A stretch of DNA of 64,000 nt from an uncultured Alistipes sp. (GCA_938014215.1 CALLRW010000020.1:1-64000); one strand, 5' to 3'. Positions 46,818 through 56,395 are shown, counted from the first letter of the stretch. A program made the numbers and translations. Notes: generated by a model from the letters alone, not told the origin.

Positions 46818-48773
46818 ATGAATCTGAATCGAATCTGGATCGGTGCCGTGTCGGCGCTCCTGCTCTGCGGAGCCTGCAACGACGGCGATAAAAAAGTGGA
46901 TCCGAAACCCGTGGAGGATGCCGTGTCGGTGAATCCCCGCGAGGCTACGGTCGGCAGCAAGGGCGGTGAGGTGACGGTGCTCGTCTCCAGCTCGGGCCTC
47001 TGGACGCTGCAGGGCGATGGCGGAGAGTTCGTCTCGCCGTCGGTCCTGCGCGGACGCGACGGCGATGAGGTGACCTTCACCGTCAAACCCAACGACCGGG
47101 AGGAGGACCGTCTCTTTACCTATACCTTTACGTGCGGCACCCGGAGCGTCCCCTTTGCCATCACGCTCCGCAAGATGGCCCCCAAGGCCGACCCCGTGCT
47201 CGAAATCTTCTATCCCGAAGAGGCGAACATGCTGCCCCGCGAGGGCGGCAAGGTGACGGTGCTGGTCACCAGCTCGGATAAGTGGTCGCTCGAAGGAGAG
47301 TCCGATTTCGTCAAGCCTTCGCTCCGCGAGGGGGAGGATGGTGCCGAGGTTGAGTTTGTCGTCGCCCCCAACGAGACCGATCAGGAGAAGCACGCCGACT
47401 TTACGTTCCACATGGGCGAAAAGCAGGTGCCCTTCCGCATTACGGTCAAGGGCGGCATCCCCGAGCGGATCGAGATCGTCTCGAAACCCGAACTGCGGCT
47501 GAGCTACCAGCGCGACGAGCGTGTGGCCGTGAAGCTGAAGACCAATGTCGACCCCCGCGACCTCAAGGCCGAGATCTCCGGGGCCGATGACGGATGGCTG
47601 ACCTGGACGATCGCGCGCCCGACGGAGGGCGAGGGCGAAGGTATGGTGACGGCTTACTTCGTTGTCCAGAAGCATGTCAATACCGAAATCCGCGAGGCGA
47701 CGGTCCGCATCCGCGGCGTGAAGAACGGCGAAGCAACGTTGAAGGTGACGCAGCTGCCCCTGCCGCAGCTCGAGATCCGGAAGACGGAGTTCTACCTCGG
47801 GGTCGATGCCCAGACGCTCGAGGTCCCCGTTCAGCGGTCGAATTACGAATTCGAGGTCGCGGTGGCCGAGGCAGGGCAGGGTTGGCTCTCCTTCAAGGAG
47901 TTCACCGACGGCAAGCTGCTGTTCGCCGTCGAGGCGCTGGGCTCGGCTCCCGCCCGGCAGTGCGAGGTGACGCTGACGGAGAAGAATGCCCCCGACAATG
48001 CCGAACCCCAGAAGATGATCCTCCGCGTGACGCAGAAGCCCAAGGGGCTGATCGAGTGTGTGGCCGACATGCGCCAGTCGCGCTGCTACTTCTCGACGCT
48101 GAAGACGCCCCAGGCTCTCAAGGATATGAAGGCGGCCGGTACGATGGAGGCGCTGGTCAACATCAAGGAGGCCCGCAAGGCGGGAACGCTGTCGACGATC
48201 TTCGGCATCGAGGGCAAGTTCCTGCTGCGCATGGGCGACGTCGGGGTCCCCTGGAACCAGCTCCAGCTGGCAACCTACGGCGGCAACAAGACCGACAAGG
48301 CGCTGACCCTCTCCGAAACCGACCGCTGGTACCACATCGCCCTCACCTGGGACGGCATCAACTGTACGTTCTACATCGACGGGAAGCCCGTCTATAAGAC
48401 CTTTCTCTCGCTCTACCGGGGGCTCGATCTGGGTATCACCTACGGCGGCTATGAGAACGACGGCAACCGTGCCTTCTGGATCGGCTATTCGTACGATGCC
48501 AACCGCACCTTCCCGGGCTACATGGCCGAGGTGCGCATCTGGAACCGGGCCCTCTCGGCCGAGGAGATCAATGCCGAAAACCACTTCTACACCGTTCCGG
48601 TGGATTCGAAGGGGCTGGTCGGATACTGGAAGCTCAACGACGCCTCGGGGCAGATCGTCAAGGACTACTCCCCCTCGGGCAACGACATGCTCGGTGAGAT
48701 CAACGTCCGTTCGCAGCGTGGCGTTCAGAGGGGCACGCCGGGTATGCACTGGGTAGAGATCAATCTGCCTTAG
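46818..48773 (+). CDS. BACON-LamG surface lipoprotein (PUL2)
   Basis: A 651-residue lipoprotein (lipobox LLLCGAC). Four BACON-like beta-sandwich modules occupy about 35-420, with repeats such as GSKGGEVTVLVSSSGLWTL and REGGKVTVLVTSSDKWSLE. A C-terminal LamG-like domain follows (about 425-650: DRWYHIALTWDGINCTFYIDG, YMAEVRIWNRALSAEEI). Probably a long stalk presenting a glycan-binding module. It is the last PUL2 gene and ends at a terminator. Confidence 0.85.
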   Translation: MNLNRIWIGAVSALLLCGACNDGDKKVDPKPVEDAVSVNPREATVGSKGGEVTVLVSSSGLWTLQGDGGEFVSPSVLRGRDGDEVTFTVKPNDREEDRLFTYTFTCGTRSVPFAITLRKMAPKADPVLEIFYPEEANMLPREGGKVTVLVTSSDKWSLEGESDFVKPSLREGEDGAEVEFVVAPNETDQEKHADFTFHMGEKQVPFRITVKGGIPERIEIVSKPELRLSYQRDERVAVKLKTNVDPRDLKAEISGADDGWLTWTIARPTEGEGEGMVTAYFVVQKHVNTEIREATVRIRGVKNGEATLKVTQLPLPQLEIRKTEFYLGVDAQTLEVPVQRSNYEFEVAVAEAGQGWLSFKEFTDGKLLFAVEALGSAPARQCEVTLTEKNAPDNAEPQKMILRVTQKPKGLIECVADMRQSRCYFSTLKTPQALKDMKAAGTMEALVNIKEARKAGTLSTIFGIEGKFLLRMGDVGVPWNQLQLATYGGNKTDKALTLSETDRWYHIALTWDGINCTFYIDGKPVYKTFLSLYRGLDLGITYGGYENDGNRAFWIGYSYDANRTFPGYMAEVRIWNRALSAEEINAENHFYTVPVDSKGLVGYWKLNDASGQIVKDYSPSGNDMLGEINVRSQRGVQRGTPGMHWVEINLP

Positions 48774-48798
48774 GTGCATCGGGGTACCCGTGTGTGCG

Positions 48799-48830
48799 GC
48801 AGCCGGATCCATCGTTGATCCGGCTGCTTT
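48799..48830 (+). terminator. Intrinsic terminator at the end of PUL2
   Basis: GCAGCCGGATC (48799-48809) and GATCCGGCTGC (48817-48827) form an 11-bp stem with a 7-base loop, then TTT. The right arm is part of the 241-bp duplicated unit, so a second, weaker version (6-bp core CGGATC/GATCCG) recurs at 49045. Confidence 0.8.
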
Positions 48831-49285
48831 CGTTGGACGGAGGGGACCGACGCCCGGAAAAGTCCCGGCCGTGCGTCTCGTCGGGGTGCGGAAATCCTGC
48901 CGGGGTGCAGTGCCGCGGACGGGAGGTCCGGCGGACGGGGATTTTGCGGTCGGGAGCGGGAAGGGGGCCGGCGGAACCGGCTCGCGATCCGGCCGGGAGC
49001 CGCCGGTATCGGTGGCGGCCGACCGGACAGCAGGGGAGGCGCGTCGGATCCATCGTTGATCCGGCTGCTTTCGTTGGACGGAGGGGACCGACGCCCGGAA
49101 AAGTCCCGGCCGTGCGTCTCGTCGGGGTGCGGAAATCCTGCCGGGGTGCAGTGCCGCGGACGGGAGGTCCGGCGGACGGGGATTTTGCGGTCGGGAGCGG
49201 GAAGGGGGCCGGCGGAACCGGCTCGCGATCCGGCCGGGAGCCGCCGGTATCGGTGGCGGCCGACCGGACAGCAGGGGAGGCGCGT
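48804..49285. repeat. Exact 241-bp tandem duplication
   Basis: Bases 48804-49044 and 49045-49285 are identical as far as can be read, and a third copy of the first 7 bases (CGGATCC) follows at 49286. The unit contains the right half of the PUL2 terminator and GC-rich sequence with words such as GGCCGGCGGAACCGG. It sits in a 595-base gap (48774-49368) that holds no credible gene. Open frames through it simply repeat the same Arg/Gly-rich peptide. Confidence 0.95.
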
Positions 49286-49300
49286 CGGATCCTCCGAAAA

Positions 49301-49331
49301 TTGGCCGTCCCGAATTTTTGCCTTATTTTTG
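49301..49331 (+). promoter_or_regulatory. Promoter of the NhaC-like antiporter gene
   Basis: TTGG (49301-49304) as -33 and TATTTTTG (49324-49331) as -7 are 19 bp apart. Transcription should start near 49338, 31 bases before the ATG. Confidence 0.75.
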
Positions 49332-49368
49332 CAGCCGTTTGACTGACAGTCGATAAAATACTTTTCCC

Positions 49369-50679
49369 ATGGATAAACAAACCGACTCGATAGATCCCCG
49401 CCCGATGCGTCGCGGGGGACTCTTTGCCCTCACACCGCTGCTGGTCTTCCTGGTCAGCTATCTCCTGGTCTCGATCCTCGCCGGCGACTTCTACCGGATG
49501 CCCATCTCGGTGGCCTTCATCGCCGCGTCGGTCTACGCCGTGGCCATCATGCGACGGATGCCCTTCGCCGAACGGATCGGCCACTTCTCGCGCGGGGCCG
49601 CCGATCCGAACGTCATGCTGATGATCTGGATCTTCGTCCTGGCCGGCGCCTTCGCCGAATCGGCCCGCAGCATGGGAGCCGTCGACGCCACGGTCTCGTT
49701 GACGCTCCATCTGTTGCCCGGAAGCCTCCTCCCGGCGGGGCTCTTCCTGGCCGCCTGCTTCGTCTCGTTCTCGATCGGCACGTCGGTCGGCACGGTCGTG
49801 GCTCTGGTCCCCGTGGCCTCCGGTCTGGCCGGCGAAACCGGACTGAGCGACGCCTGGCTGACGGCCATCGTCGTCGGAGGTGCCTTCTTCGGCGACAACC
49901 TCTCGTTCATCTCCGACACGACCATCGCCGCTACACGCACCCAGGAGTGCGACCTGCGCGACAAGTTCCGCGTCAACGTCCGCATCGTCGCCCCGGCGGC
50001 CCTCCTGACGCTGGCCGTCTACCTCGTTACGGGCAGCGTCGCCCGTGTCCCGACCGATCCCGATCCGGTCGCCTGGTTCCGCGTCGTGCCCTATCTGCTG
50101 GTGCTCGTTACGGCCATCGCCGGGATGAACGTCATGAAGGTCCTCCTGCTCGGCATCGCCGCATCGGGGGCGATCGGCATGGCCTCGGGAAGCTTCACGC
50201 TGATGGAGTGGTGCGGCGGAATGGGGCGCGGCATCACCGGAATGGGCGAACTGATCATCATCACGCTGCTGGCCGGCGGTCTGCTCGAGATGATCCGGCT
50301 CAACGGCGGCATCGACTGGATCATCGGGCGCATGACGCGTCACATCTCGGGCCGCCGCGGCGCCGAGGGAACCATTGCCGGACTGGTCACGCTGGCCAAC
50401 CTCTGCACGGCAAACAACACCATCGCCATCCTGACCGTCGGCCCCATTGCGCGGTCGATCGCCGACCGTTTCGGGGTGAGCCGTCGCCGGAGCGCCAGTC
50501 TGCTCGACACCTTCTCGTGTTTCACCCAGGGGCTGCTGCCCTACGGGGCGCAGATGCTCATGGCAGCCGGTCTGGCCGCCCTCTCGCCGCTGGAGATCAT
50601 GCGCTATCTCTACTATCCGTGGATTCTCGGGGCGGTGACGCTGCTGGCCATCCTGCTGCGCTATCCGCGGCGGGTCTGA
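49369..50679 (+). CDS. NhaC-family Na+/H+ antiporter
   Basis: A 436-residue inner-membrane protein with about 11 hydrophobic segments. Family patterns include WIFVLAGAFAESARSMGAV, SFSIGTSVGTVVALVPVASG, GGAFFGDNLSFISDTTIAATRTQ (the conserved Asp-rich helix) and LCTANNTIAILTVGPIA. It would expel Na+ (or exchange malate/lactate, as in MleN-like members). The neighbourhood does not show which. It is a single gene with its own promoter. Confidence 0.88.
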   Translation: MDKQTDSIDPRPMRRGGLFALTPLLVFLVSYLLVSILAGDFYRMPISVAFIAASVYAVAIMRRMPFAERIGHFSRGAADPNVMLMIWIFVLAGAFAESARSMGAVDATVSLTLHLLPGSLLPAGLFLAACFVSFSIGTSVGTVVALVPVASGLAGETGLSDAWLTAIVVGGAFFGDNLSFISDTTIAATRTQECDLRDKFRVNVRIVAPAALLTLAVYLVTGSVARVPTDPDPVAWFRVVPYLLVLVTAIAGMNVMKVLLLGIAASGAIGMASGSFTLMEWCGGMGRGITGMGELIIITLLAGGLLEMIRLNGGIDWIIGRMTRHISGRRGAEGTIAGLVTLANLCTANNTIAILTVGPIARSIADRFGVSRRRSASLLDTFSCFTQGLLPYGAQMLMAAGLAALSPLEIMRYLYYPWILGAVTLLAILLRYPRRV

Positions 50680-50684
50680 CCGTC

Positions 50685-50837
50685 GGGCCGGAGTCTGGGG
50701 AACTGGAGGCGGCGCGATAGACGGAGGCATTTCCGAAAACCCTCCCAGAGCCGGGAGCCGGGCCGGAGCGTGGGGAACCGGAGTACGGTGCGATAAACGG
50801 AGGCGTCTCCCCGAAAAGCCTCCCGCAGCCGGGAGCC
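50685..50837. repeat. Imperfect tandem repeat of 75-78 bp
   Basis: Two copies start with GGGCCGGAG at 50685 and 50760. Both contain GGGGAACYGGAG, GCGATARACGGAGGC and end in CCGGGAGCC. The remaining 50838-51059 is GC-rich, turning AT-rich near 50930-50980 (TTTTTTTGGATC, TTTTTTTGTATATTG), where the promoter of the next gene probably lies. No gene is visible. Confidence 0.75.
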
Positions 50838-51059
50838 GTTCGGAGACCGGGCGGGTGGAACGGAAGCGGGGGAGACCGATCCGGAAGTGGGGTTGGCAGG
50901 AGGCGTATTGTTCGTTTTGGAATATTTCCTGACCGTTTTTTTGGATCAAACCGGGATTTTTTTGTATATTGACCCCTAATTCGGACCTGTTCGTGATGCT
51001 GCCTCCCGGTATCATGACCCTCCGGACGGGCCGTCCGTCGGCCTTTAAGGGTTGATAAA

Positions 51060-52754
51060 ATGAAACTTTTTTACCGGATCTGCATATATCTCCTCTGTCT
51101 GGCGATCTTCGTGATCGGGGTCGTCACCTGTACCTCGCCGCGCTCCTCGGCAACGGAGATCGACACCCTCTGCCTCCGGCTCGACTCCCTCTCCGACTGC
51201 GGCCGCCATACGGAACTCGTCGCCAGGGGCGTCCCCGCCTTCCGCGAGGCTGAACAACGGGGCGACGGCCCCTCCTGTTTCCGCCTCGGCGTGCGGATCG
51301 GACGGGCCTATTACGGCCTGCTGAAGTCCGACTCGATGTTCTATTACTTCGACGCCGTCGCTCCGTATGCCGACTCCGTCGGAATGTGCTGCGAGCGGAT
51401 CATGATGCTCAACACCATGGGCGTCTTCCACATGATCAACACCCTCAACTACAGCCAGGCCCTCGACTGCTTCTCGCAGGCCCTGCATATCGCCTCCGAC
51501 TGCGGCGACTGGAGCAACTACTACCGGTCGCTGACCAACGTGACCATCATCCACTACTACCGCCGCGATCCCGAAGGGCTCGAAACCGCCCGCGCCATCT
51601 ACGACTACGGCCGCGAAGAGGGCGATGCCCAGCGCGAATACACCGGCGGCCTGATGCTCGCCTACATGTATCATGTCCTGGGCGACGACCGCCAGGCGCT
51701 CGACTACGTGAAGACCATTTTGTCAAAATATCCCGAATTCTCCTCCGGAACGGGCAATACCGAGCCGCTCCGTGCCGATATCATGGCCGCCCTGGGCCGT
51801 CAGGACGAGGCCGAACAACTCTTCCGACACTGCATCGACGACCCCCTGACGGAGAATACCATCCGCCTCGAGGCGCTGGGCGAATACGGCCGCTACCTCG
51901 CTGCCCGCGGACGCCTGACGGAGGCTGCCGCCATCTTCCGCCGCGGACTCGACGTGACCGAGGAGTATCACCTCTATTTCTATGGCCACATGATCTACCG
52001 CGATCTGGCGACGGTCTACTCCGACATGGGAAAGTACGATCTGGCGGTCGAATGCCTCAAACGCTATCAGGATATTGCCGACGACGTCTTCAACGTCGAA
52101 CGCGAACGGTCGTTCAACCTCCTGCTGCGCAAGTTCGACCGGCAGGTCTCCCAGATGAAGCTCCAGCAGAAGGACATGCAGATCCTGCGCCAGAAGCAGA
52201 GCATCGGCCTGATCGCCGGAGCCCTGCTCCTGGCGGTGATCCTCGCCGCGGCCATCTACACGAACTACCGTCTGAGGGACCGCATGTACCGCAAGCTGGT
52301 GATCAAGTACAACGAATCGCTCCGTCGCGAACAGGCCCTGCAGGAGGCCTATCGCAAGGGGTCCGAAAGCGAGGACGAACGGTTGAGGGAGCTCTTCCGC
52401 CAGCTCGACGACATGATGACCGGCGAACGGCTCTACGAACGCAAGAACCTGACGATCGAGGAGGCCGCCCGCCTGCTCGGCACCAACCGCGGATACATCT
52501 CGCGGGCGGTGAACTCCTTCGCCGGAGTCTCGTTCAACGCCTACGTCAATGCCTTCCGCATCAAGGCCGCCGTGGCCATCCTGTCCGACCGGACGAACAC
52601 CACGCCGATCAAGGTGCTGGCCGATAGGCTCGGGTACAACAACCTCACGTCGTTCTACAACAACTTCTTCAAGGAGACGGGGGTCCCGCCCTCGAAATTC
52701 CGGCAGGAGATCCGCAAACTCGATCCCGATGCGGCGGATCCCCACGCTGAGTAG
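51060..52754 (+). CDS. Membrane-anchored TPR protein with C-terminal AraC-type DNA-binding domain
   Basis: A 564-residue regulator. The N-terminal hydrophobic segment with a lipobox-like VVTC (about 10-26) is followed by TPR-like helices (about 40-330: ALDCFSQALHIASDCGDW, YDLAVECLKRYQDIADDVF). A short coiled coil and a membrane helix at about 381-402 (IGLIAGALLLAVILAAAIY) lead to a cytosolic AraC/HTH_18 domain (about 455-555: LTIEEAARLLGTNRGYISRAVN, VLADRLGYNNLTSFYNNFFK). Such proteins probably sense a periplasmic signal and act on DNA from the membrane. It may control the LRR and fimbrillin-like genes that follow, which is inference from position. Confidence 0.82.
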   Translation: MKLFYRICIYLLCLAIFVIGVVTCTSPRSSATEIDTLCLRLDSLSDCGRHTELVARGVPAFREAEQRGDGPSCFRLGVRIGRAYYGLLKSDSMFYYFDAVAPYADSVGMCCERIMMLNTMGVFHMINTLNYSQALDCFSQALHIASDCGDWSNYYRSLTNVTIIHYYRRDPEGLETARAIYDYGREEGDAQREYTGGLMLAYMYHVLGDDRQALDYVKTILSKYPEFSSGTGNTEPLRADIMAALGRQDEAEQLFRHCIDDPLTENTIRLEALGEYGRYLAARGRLTEAAAIFRRGLDVTEEYHLYFYGHMIYRDLATVYSDMGKYDLAVECLKRYQDIADDVFNVERERSFNLLLRKFDRQVSQMKLQQKDMQILRQKQSIGLIAGALLLAVILAAAIYTNYRLRDRMYRKLVIKYNESLRREQALQEAYRKGSESEDERLRELFRQLDDMMTGERLYERKNLTIEEAARLLGTNRGYISRAVNSFAGVSFNAYVNAFRIKAAVAILSDRTNTTPIKVLADRLGYNNLTSFYNNFFKETGVPPSKFRQEIRKLDPDAADPHAE

Positions 52755-52804
52755 CCCCCGACGGGTTTCAAAATCCGAAAAATGTACGGATCTTATAAAA
52801 AAAG

Positions 52805-52836
52805 AGGCCTCCGAAAGCGTTTTCGGAGGCTTTTTA
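52805..52836 (+). terminator. Intrinsic terminator after the TPR/AraC regulator gene
   Basis: GCCTCCGAAA (52807-52816) and TTTCGGAGGC (52821-52830) form a perfect 10-bp stem with a 4-base loop and outer AG/TT pairs. TTTTT follows, and an upstream A run makes it symmetric. Confidence 0.92.
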
Positions 52837-52840
52837 TGTG

Positions 52841-52848
52841 TAAATTTG
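52841..52848 (+). promoter_or_regulatory. -7 box of the LRR lipoprotein promoter
   Basis: TAAATTTG fits TAnnTTTG. The -33 region would fall inside the preceding terminator (TTTTC at 52819-52823, about 17 bp away), so terminator and promoter overlap. The leader to the ATG at 52921 is about 65 bases. Confidence 0.6.
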
Positions 52849-52920
52849 TTTGAAGCATTTATCCGACTTCGATACTCTCAACTCCCTTTTTCGATCTATT
52901 CACCCTCAAAAATCCGAGAT

Positions 52921-54906
52921 ATGAAGAATCTTTACTATTTGGCTGTGTTCGCCCTGCTCGCGGTCGTCACGACCTCCTGCAAGGACGACAAGACGGGTGA
53001 GCCCGAGGTGGCGAAGATTACCGTCGAATCGAATGCCCTGACGTGCGAAGCCGGGGAGTCGACTCTCGATTTTTCGTTCAATTCGTCGCTCGAATGGACC
53101 ATTCAATATGAACAGGGCGGATGGCTCTCCGTAGACCCCGTCGAGGGCGCTGCCGGTGACGTGACCGTGCGTGTCGCGGTTGCCGCAAACGATACGGAGG
53201 CTTCGCGTTCGGCCGTGTTCAGCATCCTCAGCCGTTCGGAAAAGATCGATGTCACGGTCACCCAGGCCGGGCTTGATGGGCTGGTCTTCGATCCGTTGTT
53301 CAAGACCTATCTGGTTCAGAATTTCGATACCGACGGCGACGGCGAAATCAACCGAGCCGAAGCGGCCGCCATCACCGAAATCGAATGCAGCGACTGGGAG
53401 CTCACCTCGCTCGAAGGGGTCAAGAACCTCACCTCGCTCGCCAAGCTCAACTGCAGCTACAACAACATCGCCATCCTGGATGTCAGCGGCATGACCTCGC
53501 TTAAGGAGCTCGTCTGCGACCACAACCTCATCACCGAACTCAACGCCATGGACTGCTCGTCGCTCGTGCGGCTGAAGGCCAACGACATGTACGACGCTTC
53601 GACCGGCGGGTATCTGCTCCGCAGCCTGCTGCTCAAGGGGTGTTCGGCCCTCGAGGCCCTCGAGTGTCACGACAACCAGGTCGAGGCGCTCGACGTATCG
53701 GACTGTGTCGCCCTGAAGGATATCAACTGCTGCTTCAACCAGATCAAGGAGATCGACTTCTCGAACTGCCCCAATCTGGTCAACGTCACCACCCGCAACA
53801 ACCCCATGGACGGCGCCTCGCTCGACCTCTCCGACAAGCAGGATCTCGTCTACGTCTACTGCGCAACGAGCAACCTCGCCTCGCTCGACGTCTCCGGATG
53901 TCCGAAACTCAACAAGCTGATGGCCTCGTTCAACAAACTGACGGCGATCGATCTCAAGTCCTCGACTGCTCTCGACTATCTCGATATCTACAACAACTAC
54001 ATCAAGGAGGTCGACCTCTCGTCGAATACCAACCTTACCTATCTCTGGGTGGCCTGCAACGAGCTGACCGAACTCGACCTGTCGGCCAACAAGAAGCTGA
54101 CCGAACTCAGCTGCTGGGGCAACCAGATCACGTCGCTCGACCTCGCGGGTTCGACGGCCATCGACAAGATCAACTGCGCGCTCAACCAGATCGCCACGCT
54201 CAACCTCACGGGCTGCTCGTCGCTGCGCGACCTGGAGTGCAACAACAATGCAATTGCGGAGCTGAACCTGGCCGACTGCCAGTCGACGCTGGCCGTGGTG
54301 ACCTGCTATGAGAACAACCTCACGGAGCTCGACTTTACGGGATTCGAGAAGCTCTCGACGCTGAACTGCGACGACAACAAACTTCAGAAACTGCTCGTTG
54401 ACGGCTGCTCGTCGCTCGTCTCGGTCGACTGCGCCAGCAACCAGCTCACGTCGCTCGACTTTACCGGCGCGGCCAACATCGGTGAGGTCTACTGCAGCAA
54501 CAACCAGATCACGTCGGTGCTCTTCCCCGAAAATTCGCTCATGGGCACCTTCGAGTGCGGCGGCAACCAGCTCACGCGCATCGACCTGCGCAACTGCCCC
54601 CACCTCACGTCGCTGACCCTGGCCATGAACAAGCTCACTTCGCTGAGCGTCAACTATCTGGCGGATCTCGCGTTCCTCGACTGCACCTACAACTCGCTGC
54701 GAAGCCTCGATCTGACGAACCTCCCGAAACTGAACTTCGTACACTGCGAGAACACCGGCATGGAGGTGCTCTATCTGCGTGACGACATCAACTACGGCGA
54801 GGTGACCGTCGATGAGGAGACCCGCGTCGAGTACTGCCCGGCGGGACACGATTTCGACGATGTCAACTCCGGATGGGGCGACGCGGAGATCGACCCCTGG
54901 AATTAG
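52921..54906 (+). CDS. Leucine-rich-repeat lipoprotein with BACON-like and EF-hand segments
   Basis: A 661-residue lipoprotein (lipobox VTTSC). Residues about 30-118 form a BACON-like domain (GWLSVDPVEGAAGDVTVRV, KIDVTVTQAG). DTDGDGEINRAEAAAI at about 138-153 is an EF-hand/dockerin-type calcium loop. From about 155 to 625 there are some twenty LRR units of about 21 residues with a Cys in many repeats (LTELSCWGNQITSLDLAGS). A short acidic tail follows. This is the surface BspA/internalin-like class. A role in adhesion or protein binding is inferred. The ATG at 52921 gives the signal peptide. It is co-oriented with the gene at 54965, 58 bases away. Confidence 0.83.
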   Translation: MKNLYYLAVFALLAVVTTSCKDDKTGEPEVAKITVESNALTCEAGESTLDFSFNSSLEWTIQYEQGGWLSVDPVEGAAGDVTVRVAVAANDTEASRSAVFSILSRSEKIDVTVTQAGLDGLVFDPLFKTYLVQNFDTDGDGEINRAEAAAITEIECSDWELTSLEGVKNLTSLAKLNCSYNNIAILDVSGMTSLKELVCDHNLITELNAMDCSSLVRLKANDMYDASTGGYLLRSLLLKGCSALEALECHDNQVEALDVSDCVALKDINCCFNQIKEIDFSNCPNLVNVTTRNNPMDGASLDLSDKQDLVYVYCATSNLASLDVSGCPKLNKLMASFNKLTAIDLKSSTALDYLDIYNNYIKEVDLSSNTNLTYLWVACNELTELDLSANKKLTELSCWGNQITSLDLAGSTAIDKINCALNQIATLNLTGCSSLRDLECNNNAIAELNLADCQSTLAVVTCYENNLTELDFTGFEKLSTLNCDDNKLQKLLVDGCSSLVSVDCASNQLTSLDFTGAANIGEVYCSNNQITSVLFPENSLMGTFECGGNQLTRIDLRNCPHLTSLTLAMNKLTSLSVNYLADLAFLDCTYNSLRSLDLTNLPKLNFVHCENTGMEVLYLRDDINYGEVTVDEETRVEYCPAGHDFDDVNSGWGDAEIDPWN

Positions 54907-54964
54907 TCCGACCGGCTGGTCGCAAGTGTATAACAAGCGTTGAATCTGGTAAAATACTCGCAAA

Positions 54965-56362
54965 ATGAAGACTTTGGTAAACAAAATACTGGCTTGGGCC
55001 CCGGTACTGGCCCTGATGGTCTCGTGCAGCAAGGCCGACGATCAGGTGTTGTCGGCGGGCAAGGAGCGGGTGGTCCACGTTGTGGCCGAGAATGTCGATA
55101 CCCGCACGATGATCGATTACGAACGCTCGGACTACTCCCATCTGGTCTGGGAGGAGGCCGACCGGCTGGCCGTGCTGACGGATGTCTACGATGACGTCGC
55201 CTCGATCGTCGAGGTCAACCAGGGGGCTTTCGATGCCCGGATCCCGGCCGACTACAACCAGTCGTACAACAACCTCATCGCAATATATCCCTCCGACGAT
55301 CTCGAAGGGCAGAACATCGACAAGATCACGATGCCCATCCCCGCCGAGCAGCATCAGGATACGCTCGGTTCGAGCCGCGGGGTGCAGGTGCCGATGTTCA
55401 CGGTCGTGAAGGTCCCCAACGGGGTGACGGAACAGACGGTCAGCGCCCGCTACCAGTTCCCCGCCGCCACGCTCCGCTTTGCCATCCGGTCCGATGTCCA
55501 CAAGCTGGAGAAGGTCCTCTCGGTGACGATGACCGCGCAGGATCCCATCGCCGGAAAGATGACCTTCAACCGTCCGTCGTACTCGGTGCGGCTGATCAAG
55601 GGCGAAAACGAGGTGACGGTGACGGTCGACAAGCCCGCCGCCATCGAGAAGGGCGGTTACCTCTACATGAATGTCATGCGCGGCGTCTATGAAGGGGTGA
55701 CGATCAAGGTGACGACCGATCAGAATACCTATCTCTTCGAGAACGGACGGTTCGATCTGACCGATCCCGAGGCTTCGCTCTTCAAGGTGAATCTGCCGCT
55801 CGACGTCAGCGTCGTGAAGCCCAAACCGTCCTACTATACCGAAATCTCCGAGGGTGAGGTGTTCAGTGCCGACGAGAAGTATCTGATCGCCTACAAGTAT
55901 TCCGATACGGAGTATTACGTGGCTTCCGAATTCGTTGACTATTACCTCTACTACGAGTCCTTTGAGGTCGGCGAGAACGGTCTCGAAGCTACGGACCGGC
56001 TGACGCAGTATGCCTTTACGTTCACGCCGGTGGAGGGCACGGAGTATGTGACGCTCTACAGCGATGCGGTCAGCAATTCTTCGCCCTCGGCCATGTACGG
56101 GAAGGGGTTTGTCGGATCGCCGGCGACGACATACACGGATCCTGGCAAATTCGTACGCGGTTCGCAGGAGGATGTCGATAGTCCCGATACGCATCTGCGC
56201 TACTGCTGGAAGGTTACCTTCGAGGACGGTGCGCCGCAGATTAACAGCGTGCTGGTGGATGGATACCGCATTGCCTTCGAGCGTTGGGGTCAGTTGTTCA
56301 CTCCGTGCAAACTCTCCAATACGGATTCCTATCCGATCGTAATCCTGAAACTGACGAAATAA
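54965..56362 (+). CDS. Fimbrillin-family-like lipoprotein
   Basis: A 465-residue lipoprotein (lipobox ALMVSC). VHVVAENVDTRTMIDYERSD followed by VWEEADRLAVLTD is the N-terminal pattern of Bacteroidales fimbrillin-like proteins, and a DLTDPEASLFKVNLPLD stretch ends the second domain. Residues about 290-465 are less typical and may be a separate beta domain. It may be a pilus-tip or surface adhesin rather than a polymerising fimbrillin, as no usher-like partner is nearby. Probably in an operon with the LRR lipoprotein. Confidence 0.65.
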   Translation: MKTLVNKILAWAPVLALMVSCSKADDQVLSAGKERVVHVVAENVDTRTMIDYERSDYSHLVWEEADRLAVLTDVYDDVASIVEVNQGAFDARIPADYNQSYNNLIAIYPSDDLEGQNIDKITMPIPAEQHQDTLGSSRGVQVPMFTVVKVPNGVTEQTVSARYQFPAATLRFAIRSDVHKLEKVLSVTMTAQDPIAGKMTFNRPSYSVRLIKGENEVTVTVDKPAAIEKGGYLYMNVMRGVYEGVTIKVTTDQNTYLFENGRFDLTDPEASLFKVNLPLDVSVVKPKPSYYTEISEGEVFSADEKYLIAYKYSDTEYYVASEFVDYYLYYESFEVGENGLEATDRLTQYAFTFTPVEGTEYVTLYSDAVSNSSPSAMYGKGFVGSPATTYTDPGKFVRGSQEDVDSPDTHLRYCWKVTFEDGAPQINSVLVDGYRIAFERWGQLFTPCKLSNTDSYPIVILKLTK

Positions 56363-56395
56363 GATAACTGCAGAATCGGTTGGGGTTGACCGATG

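Noticed and set aside
48794..49342. 182-codon frame with two identical 80-residue halves
   Set aside because: It only reflects the 241-bp duplication and a change of frame at the junction. The peptide resembles no protein.
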